From NCBI GenBank assembly GCA_022402525.1, contig JAKRSB010000149.1, forward strand, positions 1 to 64,000: 64,000 nucleotides of DNA. Reading direction: 5' to 3'. The DNA comes from Thermosynechococcaceae cyanobacterium MS004. Lineage in GTDB: Bacteria; Cyanobacteriota; Cyanobacteriia; Thermosynechococcales; Thermosynechococcaceae. A program made the position numbers and the translations under genes. Position 1 is the first letter of the stretch. Every line of letters begins with the position of its first letter. Under the pieces are notes generated by a model that was given only the letters and a program-made list of their open reading frames with translations, was not told where the DNA came from and did no database searches. Of this stretch, positions 57,963-64,000 are shown one piece after another.

Positions 57963-58014
57963 TGGATGTAGAATTGCAAACTGCAATAAGAATGTTTTTG
58001 AGGTGACACAAAAA

Positions 58015-58596
58015 TTAGCGACAAGAGAATGAAGCGCCAGGGATAACTTCTGTATAGTACGTATTCATGGGAGTGCCTGTTGCGCTCGTACCCCGATAAA
58101 CGGCATAGGCTATTTGTAGAGTATTGTAAGGAGCCTGGTTCTTAATACTTGTTGTTCGTCTTAAAACATAGGGTCTTTGCCCAATGACGCTCAATTTTGC
58201 AGTATCGGTTTGCTGACCTAAAAGCGTTTGGAGGTCTTTTGCATAGCCACTATCCTGAGTACTAGCATTACATTTCGCAGGTTCAGTTTTATAGTTATCG
58301 CTAATGCCTGCACAATCACTGGCTGCGCTGCCATTTGGGCAATATCCCATATCTTCCCCATTGGCTTCGGATTTTAATTCTGTAAAATCTGATTCAATCC
58401 AGGTTGTGGCTTCACTTGCTTCTTGGGCTTTCACCCGAACGGCTGCGGCTGCCACAAGAGTCTGCATGGCAACGCCCGTCAGGATAACTGTCAGCAACGC
58501 AGCTACAAGCACTTCAACGAGGGTAAATCCTTGATCTCTTTTGATGTGAGGGAGACGATTTAGAATACTAAGGCTTTGCTTGAAAGAAGAATTCAT
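58015..58596 (-). CDS. PilV/HpsB-like pseudopilin
   Basis: A 193-residue prepilin with site QG|FTLVE and helix VLVAALLTVILTGVAMQTLVAAAAVRVKAQ, as in PilV/GspI and cyanobacterial HpsB. It ends in SFSC-R, with a cysteine near the C-terminus typical of a D-region loop. Start at the ATG 58596 (MNSSFKQS). It lies 52 bp upstream of the FimT-like gene. Confidence 0.85.
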   Translation of the reverse strand: MNSSFKQSLSILNRLPHIKRDQGFTLVEVLVAALLTVILTGVAMQTLVAAAAVRVKAQEASEATTWIESDFTELKSEANGEDMGYCPNGSAASDCAGISDNYKTEPAKCNASTQDSGYAKDLQTLLGQQTDTAKLSVIGQRPYVLRRTTSIKNQAPYNTLQIAYAVYRGTSATGTPMNTYYTEVIPGASFSCR

Positions 58597-58689
58597 GTCG
58601 TTACTCAAGGTATGTAGTGGGTTTGTAGTCAACAACAATCATGGGTGCTGGGCAGCACAAGTCATCTGGAAGTCGCCTGTTTATATCTA

Positions 58690-60006
58690 CTATTCTTTGA
58701 TAGGGCCAATTTTAGGAGGGGGCACTGCCTCGACAGGAACATCTGGGTGAGACCATTTAACGCGTGGCTCATCGACTGCAAAGCCAGTCCCCGATGCAGT
58801 CCAACTTTTAACCCAGTAAATTCCTGTATTCTTTTTGTTTACTGTGGCGTCACCGCAGTTTTGGGTTGTGTTGGTTGCGCTTGAAGTTGTACTAATGACA
58901 TCGTAGTTTGGCAGGTGAAGCAGGACATCACAAATGCGTGTCCCTGCATTCAGCGTAAGGGTTCCACTCGTCCCATAAATCTTTACGTCAAACGGCGTGC
59001 AGTTATCGTCTCCTGCACACTGGTTTACGATGGTGCGATCGCTTAAGTCTAAATTTCCACTCACCCAAAGACTAACTCTTTGTCCGGGCGTAATCTTGAA
59101 CGATCCATCAAAGGAAGTGACGTCATACTTATAAATTCCATCAGCATCTGGACTATCGCCTACTCTTGGTAGCTCTTGACCTGGAATCGTCGATATATTC
59201 GATAGTGCGTAGATACCTGTTGTTGGTTTAGGAACACTTGCAGGAACAGTCATTCTGGTTTGGACTGCTGCATAATCTTTACCAGATGGAAAAGTTGCTG
59301 TGGTAGAGCTTCCGCAAGGACGAAGAATATCGCCATTGACCTGCGGGTTACCAGAAACAGACCCGCTGACCCATAAAGGTGCAACGAGCTGACTGGGGGA
59401 AAATACATTGAAGTTAACCTGAACTTGCGAAATTGCTTCGTTAGACTGTCCCCCATTAACGCGGCCTTCTACTGTAAGCGTTCCAAATTGGCTGGCACTA
59501 GAGCTACCGTCAAATCTGTAGCTTAAAAGTCGAAATTGACCTTTTCGCCTTGTTTGATCGGTTTCAGTATCGCTGGGGTCTACTTCTCTCCAGCTAGCGT
59601 TAGCCCAGCCTTGAATCGCGGATTGAGCCGATGAGGGAGTTGAAGTTGTGAGACTGCAAACTGCGTTTAGGTTAGATGGTAGATTAGCGGCCAATGCCCA
59701 ACTTTGTGCTGTACCGGTATCGCTACAAGTTCCATCACTATTCCAATTTCCTACGCAAGTAGGAAACCTAGCAATAGTACGGTATTGATTTATGACTGCT
59801 TGAATTTGGGTAATGCCAGATTGTGCAGCAAGCCTGCTACGGGCGCTATCTTTTGTATTGATAGATGTGACCCTATCGTCCTGCGATCGCACGATCGCCG
59901 TCGTTGCCAACAAAACCAAAATGAGCCCCATCCCCATAGCAAGCGGAATGGCAAAACCCTCTTCACTGCTTCGCTTTTTAACTGCAATAGGGACTTGACT
60001 TTTCAT
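58690..60006 (-). CDS. PilX-like pilus assembly protein
   Basis: A 438-residue protein, first of the operon. The N-terminus EEGFAIPLAMGMGLILVLLATTAIVRSQDD is a prepilin-like helix (possible EG|FAIPL site). It is followed by ARSRLAAQSGITQIQAVINQYR, resembling the PilX N-terminal module (normally AAEAGL). The C-terminal part is beta-rich with cysteine pairs (CVGNW, CAGDDNC). Start at the ATG 60006. It probably belongs to the pilus priming complex with the three downstream pseudopilins. Confidence 0.8.
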   Translation of the reverse strand: MKSQVPIAVKKRSSEEGFAIPLAMGMGLILVLLATTAIVRSQDDRVTSINTKDSARSRLAAQSGITQIQAVINQYRTIARFPTCVGNWNSDGTCSDTGTAQSWALAANLPSNLNAVCSLTTSTPSSAQSAIQGWANASWREVDPSDTETDQTRRKGQFRLLSYRFDGSSSASQFGTLTVEGRVNGGQSNEAISQVQVNFNVFSPSQLVAPLWVSGSVSGNPQVNGDILRPCGSSTTATFPSGKDYAAVQTRMTVPASVPKPTTGIYALSNISTIPGQELPRVGDSPDADGIYKYDVTSFDGSFKITPGQRVSLWVSGNLDLSDRTIVNQCAGDDNCTPFDVKIYGTSGTLTLNAGTRICDVLLHLPNYDVISTTSSATNTTQNCGDATVNKKNTGIYWVKSWTASGTGFAVDEPRVKWSHPDVPVEAVPPPKIGPIKE

Positions 60007-61271
60007 GATGAACCGCATAGGGATAGCTAATACCTGAAGAAAAAGCAATGTTAAACTTCAGTGCATATATTATTCATTCCCTAAATATAAATAAATTCGA
60101 CAAAACCTATCACCGTATTTTTGCGGATTTTTTAAAGAAAAGATTCCTATATATTAATGTTTAGTTAGCTTTTTTATATAGACAGTTAAAGCTGAAGCTT
60201 CAGTCTGTATCCAATTCAACGGTATGGTTTCAGCGTTATTGAGAGGGATCAACGCCTCTTTGCATTAAGGGCATCCTACAAATTTCTAGAGATAGTCTAT
60301 TGCCCTATCGTCTGGACAATAGACAGGAGGCGATCGCACTGCTCAAGGGTGAAGTCCTTTTGCAGCCCACAGTTCAGGATGGATCAAAACAGCTTGTAAA
60401 GCGCTGAAGGTAGAGTTTAGCTTTTTTCTGAGTATCTAGCCTGGAGCTAGAATTCTAGTAACTCAAGGTAAAAGTAGGCCCAGGGGCTTCTACAAATAAA
60501 GTGTCAGAGTAGCATTCAGTAGAACTACTGAGGCGTGTTGATGCTTCCAAAAATATTATTTATTTAGAGAATTTTTCAGAAATTCTAAAATCTTGCCGCC
60601 CTGCCAAAGCTGTACAAGATATTTGCTAATAAGCATTTTAGGTTTTATTACTGCATACATAGAGGTGAACCAGACTTGCAATAGTTTACTTAATCGTTTC
60701 AACATCAAGCATCAAACACAGATTTAACTAGTTTTAACCTGACTGTATAAAGACGTTCAGAAAAGAAAGGTTTCATACACTCTATTCATAAAGTCTTTGA
60801 TTTGAAAGGATTGTAGGATGGCAGCGCTTTTTAGCGCATGCATATTCAGCCAGAGTTTATACTGCTCTGAAAGCTTCTGCAGAAAATATTTTTAAATTAA
60901 TACAAATGTTAGATCAGTTAAATGGGTGGGAATTTTAAGATCATGCAGTTATTGACATGAATATGTGAATAACGACAGCAATTTATTTTCTATGTATTCA
61001 TTCAATTCGCAAATCATTAGAGTTGTTGCCTTATAAAACAGAAAATGGCTGAAAGCCTCTCTATATATAGGTTTCAAACATTTTTGGCAAAATTGACTAT
61101 AACCCATACGGTGTAAGGCTTTTAGCGATTTTGAGAATTAAAAAGCAACAGGTCTATTAAACTTTAAGTTTGAATGAATACTGAAATTCAGCAATACATT
61201 CAGTTAGCTTTTGATTTTTAATTGCCTACTTGAATTCTAGACAAAGCTATTTTTGCAGAGCGATTTAGGGT
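60007..61271. other. Long AT-rich spacer between divergent pseudopilin operons
   Basis: 1265 bp with no supported gene. It must hold the promoters of both operons. The only recognisable element is the third copy of the synthetase 3' end (60252-60421). The remainder has stop codons in all frames at short distance and long A/T runs. Confidence 0.6.
60252..60421 (+). repeat. Second displaced copy of the synthetase 3' end
   Basis: Aligns over 170 bp with 53646-53815 without gaps and with 12 mismatches by hand count, covering the last ~52 codons, the TGA and 14 bp beyond. With the copy at 54360-54653 it brackets the minus-strand pseudopilin operon in the same orientation. Confidence 0.92.
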
Positions 61272-61934
61272 ATGCATGTGTCTAGCAGTAACATCACAAT
61301 CAAGACGATTAGCCGTTCTCGGAACTGTCAACCGATAAGAGGGGCAACGTTGATAGAGGCGTTGATCACGATTGTAGTTGTTGGTGTGTTGGGTGCGATC
61401 GCAGCACCTAGCGTTTCAAAAATTGGCAGTAACCCACTGGTCGATACGACAAATCTTGTGGCGAGTGGGTTCCGTGCAACGCGCACAATGGCAATCTCTC
61501 AGACTTCGCCCATCAAAATTAAGCCCAAAGGTCGACAGGCCATTCCTAGCGGAACTTCAGTAGCGGGAATCAATACTGAGTTTGAGATTTACCGAGCAAC
61601 TTCAACAAACGTAGCCTGTAATGCAGAGACAGGGTGGGCGTTAGACAGGAGGAGCAATATTACTGAAGATTACTTAACTTTTGGAAAGGCAAATGTTTCC
61701 TCCGATAAGCGGATTACCCTGCAAGCTGCACAAGTGGATGGTGTTGCCCTTACCAGCGCGACAAGCTGGGAGATTTGTTTTAATACTCGTGGAATGGCAA
61801 GTACAACGACAACTCGGACAAATGATTTTGTCGGGAACAGCCTAGTGCTGACGCTTCAGGAGGGCAGTGACACAACACAGCGACGACGAATTGAAATTTT
61901 TCCGGCAGGGGGGGTTCAGGTTTATGACAATTAA
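61272..61934 (+). CDS. FimT/GspH-like pseudopilin (second set)
   Basis: A 220-residue prepilin with site RG|ATLIE and helix ALITIVVVGVLGAIAAP. The +1 residue is Ala instead of the usual Phe. FRATRTMAISQTSPIKIKPKG is the FimT/GspH-type segment after the helix. First gene of a plus-strand operon; its last 11 bp overlap the next gene. Confidence 0.85.
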   Translation: MHVSSSNITIKTISRSRNCQPIRGATLIEALITIVVVGVLGAIAAPSVSKIGSNPLVDTTNLVASGFRATRTMAISQTSPIKIKPKGRQAIPSGTSVAGINTEFEIYRATSTNVACNAETGWALDRRSNITEDYLTFGKANVSSDKRITLQAAQVDGVALTSATSWEICFNTRGMASTTTTRTNDFVGNSLVLTLQEGSDTTQRRRIEIFPAGGVQVYDN

Positions 61935-62397
61935 GTTGATCAATAAGTTTTTAACTCAAAAAAAGTCTAAAAATCAAGGTTTTACGCTCGTTGAAACGGT
62001 TGTGGCTATGGTGATGTTTGCGGCCATTATCGGAGGGCTAGCGCCGCTGATGATGGTGTCTCGAACTTTTGCACTGCAGAGCAGTAACCGCATTGGCGCG
62101 ATCGCAGTTGCTCAAGAGATTATGGACTCCCTTCGTCAAGGGGATGTTAGCAACATGCCTCTTTCTGGAACAACTACAACCTTGCCAGCAGGTAACTCTA
62201 TTGCCAATCTTCCTTACAAAGGCAAAATTTACTCTGCAACCGTTACATATTGCGAAATTAGTTCCCACTGCGATGCAACAACACGGCATATCAAAGTTAG
62301 CGTTTACCAAGATGGCGATACTGCCGTTACACCAAGTCGAACCGCTAGTGTACAACCGATTTATCAATTGGAGACTATTTATGTCCGTCTTCAATAA
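61924..62397 (+). CDS. PilV/GspI-like pseudopilin (second set)
   Basis: A 157-residue prepilin with site QG|FTLVE and helix TVVAMVMFAAIIGGLAPLMMVS. VAQEIMDSLRQGD resembles PilV/GspI. I start at the ATG 61924 (MTIKLINKF), overlapping the previous gene by 11 bp; the longer frame only reads through that gene. The end overlaps the next gene by 17 bp. Confidence 0.85.
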   Translation: MTIKLINKFLTQKKSKNQGFTLVETVVAMVMFAAIIGGLAPLMMVSRTFALQSSNRIGAIAVAQEIMDSLRQGDVSNMPLSGTTTTLPAGNSIANLPYKGKIYSATVTYCEISSHCDATTRHIKVSVYQDGDTAVTPSRTASVQPIYQLETIYVRLQ

Positions 62398-63634
62398 ACG
62401 AGCTTTATCACGACAGTTATCCTCAAGGACTGTTAAGGGCTTTACGCTACTTGAGTTAATTGTTGCGTCAGGAGTTTCCCTTACAATTCTGGGCATTGCC
62501 TTAGGAATGCTTTCTGAGCAGCGACGCTGGATGCTGAGTGATCGTACTCGTGCCGTTGCAAATGACAACCTCCGTCTAGTCTCCGATCTAATTGGGCAAG
62601 ATATTAGGCAAGCAGGAGAAAGACTAGAATCAGATGGCTTACTTCCAAGCATTAGTATTATTCCAGGCGCAAATACAACTGATCCCAGTACTCTTGTTCT
62701 ACAGAGGAAACTATTATCTGAGACGCTACCTGTCTGTCAGAATATTGTTGCAGGAGCTACAGGAACAACCACAATTGACGTTTCGGTTATTACAGGTTCA
62801 CCGATCACCAACTGCAACTATTCTTACTCCATGCCTAGCGGGGGTGAACCATCAACTGCTCTAAATACACTTAGGCCAACAGATAACTTGAGATCGTGGC
62901 GAACATTTCGATGTACTCAAGATAGTTCATCGGCAAATGCCGGAACCGACCCCTGCACCACCACCACATCTGGTGCTACAAGTTGGGCCTATATTCATGA
63001 TCCAGTTAATAATCGAGGTGAATTCTTTCAATATAGTGCTGAGGAACAAGGTTCATGCAGTTCCAGTACACTAACATCTCGTACCTGTCAGAAAATTAGG
63101 CGGGTAGGCTCTTCATGGACATACTCCTATACATACGACCCCCTTGGTACAGCCTCTGCTCAGCCTAGGCTGTACCTTCTTGAAGAACGACGATACAGTC
63201 TAGCAGCCGATACCAGTACAAGTCGAACTGACGACTACGTCCTACAGCTTAGTATTAATCGCCAAACTCCAAGGCGTATTGCAAATCAAGTTCGAAATTT
63301 TAAGGCTTGGGCAAAGGTTCCTCCTTCTTACACCTCAGCGCCTTTTAATGCACCTAATAACTGGGGTTGTGCAGTAAGTGGAAGCTCCAGTAATTCTCCA
63401 AATCCTGCGTCTCCTAATCAGTGGTATTGCGACACATTTAATGTCAATGTGAATAATTCTGATCCTGTTCAACGACTTCAAAGTCTTAAGGATTGGCAAG
63501 AATTACAGGGCATAAGAATTACCCTTACAGGAATCAACCCAAATGAGCAGGCATTAAAGGTTGATGAAACCAGCTCAAATAATCTTCTCAAACTCAGTTC
63601 CGAGTTCTTGCCTCGAAACGTTATATCTAAATGA
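62381..63634 (+). CDS. PilW/GspJ-like pseudopilin (second set)
   Basis: A 417-residue prepilin: MSVFNKRALSRQ, site KG|FTLLE and helix LIVASGVSLTILGIALGML, then RAVANDNLRLVSDLIGQDIRQAGE as in PilW. The upstream in-frame extension lies wholly inside the previous gene and is excluded. The region 340-400 has cysteines suited to a disulfide-bounded D-region. Confidence 0.87.
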   Translation: MSVFNKRALSRQLSSRTVKGFTLLELIVASGVSLTILGIALGMLSEQRRWMLSDRTRAVANDNLRLVSDLIGQDIRQAGERLESDGLLPSISIIPGANTTDPSTLVLQRKLLSETLPVCQNIVAGATGTTTIDVSVITGSPITNCNYSYSMPSGGEPSTALNTLRPTDNLRSWRTFRCTQDSSSANAGTDPCTTTTSGATSWAYIHDPVNNRGEFFQYSAEEQGSCSSSTLTSRTCQKIRRVGSSWTYSYTYDPLGTASAQPRLYLLEERRYSLAADTSTSRTDDYVLQLSINRQTPRRIANQVRNFKAWAKVPPSYTSAPFNAPNNWGCAVSGSSSNSPNPASPNQWYCDTFNVNVNNSDPVQRLQSLKDWQELQGIRITLTGINPNEQALKVDETSSNNLLKLSSEFLPRNVISK

Positions 63635-63647
63635 GCATAGTGGGAAA

Positions 63648-64000
63648 ATGAAAAGTCTTTCTTCTCAAACTCAACGGACGTTATTCAATCTCTTATTGAA
63701 ATTACAGCCTGTATCATCGCGTAGCGAGGGCGGCTACATTATTGTCGTTGTCGCTGCAATGATTGTCGCCGTGAGCGGTATGCTCTTGGCCGGAGAGTTG
63801 GTGAGTAGAGTTGACAATAATAGTACTAAGGCATCAGGAAATAGTACCGCAGGCTTTTATGCTGCAGAAGCAGGTCTTAACCTTAGGGCAAAAGCGATTA
63901 AAAGTACGTTTGAAGGGTATAACGTCCCTAGTGGGACTTCACCAAGTAGTGGAAATGCTTGTCGAAGTTCCAGTAACGTAGGGACGGGTGACTTTATATG
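63648..64000 (+). CDS. PilX-like pilus assembly protein (second set, partial)
   Basis: Open from the ATG 63648 to the window end (117 codons). The N-terminus has SEGGYIIVVVAAMIVAVSGMLLAGE as hydrophobic helix and STAGFYAAEAGLNLRAKAI, the PilX signature (AAEAGLN). It follows the PilW-like gene by 13 bp and completes the fimT-pilV-pilW-pilX order. The C-terminus is beyond the window. Confidence 0.82.
   Translation, partial: MKSLSSQTQRTLFNLLLKLQPVSSRSEGGYIIVVVAAMIVAVSGMLLAGELVSRVDNNSTKASGNSTAGFYAAEAGLNLRAKAIKSTFEGYNVPSGTSPSSGNACRSSSNVGTGDFI

Noticed and set aside
62069-62380. N-terminal extension of the PilW-like frame
   Set aside because: It overlaps the upstream pilin gene in another frame. 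The prepilin leader begins properly at the ATG 62381.

Overview
The window comes from a cyanobacterial chromosome. The HIP1 octamer GCGATCGC and its GCGATCG/CGATCGC variants are scattered through most genes. Several encoded families are typically or exclusively cyanobacterial: an iron-uptake-type porin, NatG/NatH-like permeases, a NIL-domain gene inside a sulfate permease operon, a DUF4327 protein, a cyanophycin-synthetase relative and a phytyl-ester-synthase-like hydrolase/acyltransferase pair. Species cannot be assigned from sequence alone. I saw no rRNA, tRNA, CRISPR array or intact transposase gene.

Layout. 1-90: end of an upstream outer-membrane-protein gene and its terminator. 0.7-2.5 kb: acyltransferase and alpha/beta hydrolase. 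2.5-6.3 kb: cysteine desulfurase, then a sugar-aminotransferase/glycosyltransferase pair. 6.5-9.9 kb: polar amino-acid ABC transporter (ATPase and two permeases, no binding protein). 9.9-11.3 kb: porin. 11.3-19.5 kb: one minus-strand operon of three glycosyltransferases, an ABC exporter and two phosphotransferase-fold kinases, probably making and exporting a glycoconjugate. 20.3-22.4 kb: OmpR-type two-component system. 22.6-26.3 kb: RtcB RNA ligase, HNH nuclease, ArfB ribosome rescue factor and an NAD(P)-binding protein. 26.4-29.8 kb: TRAP transporter split over two converging transcripts. 30.3-34.8 kb: complete sulfate transport operon (sbpA, NIL gene, cysT, cysW, cysA). 35.2-35.7 kb: decayed amino-acid-binding-protein gene cut by a partial MITE. 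35.9-49.7 kb: mostly housekeeping genes (isoaspartyl peptidase, transglutaminase-like protein, pyrB, gpsA, phoU, Get3/ArsA-like ATPase, phosphoglucomutase) plus two secreted proteins of unknown role.

The right end is accessory in character. A 1125-residue cyanophycin-synthetase relative has a damaged Mur-ligase lobe and a long foreign C-terminus. It is followed by a DUF433 antitoxin-like gene whose toxin partner is truncated. Two degenerate copies of the 3' end of the synthetase gene flank a minus-strand set of four pseudopilins. A second, divergent set of four pseudopilins follows on the plus strand and runs off the window. Each set has one FimT/GspH-, one PilV-, one PilW- and one PilX-like member, the composition of a minor-pilin priming complex.

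A feature of the whole window is the number of short tandem duplications (about 13-18 bp units, 2-8 copies). They sit in intergenic spacers close to start codons and, in frame, at protein termini and linkers. The clearest is an array of eight 15-bp units just upstream of the Get3/ArsA-like gene. It reads as eight K(H/Q)Q(V/I)x pentapeptides in a small ORF overlapping that gene's start.
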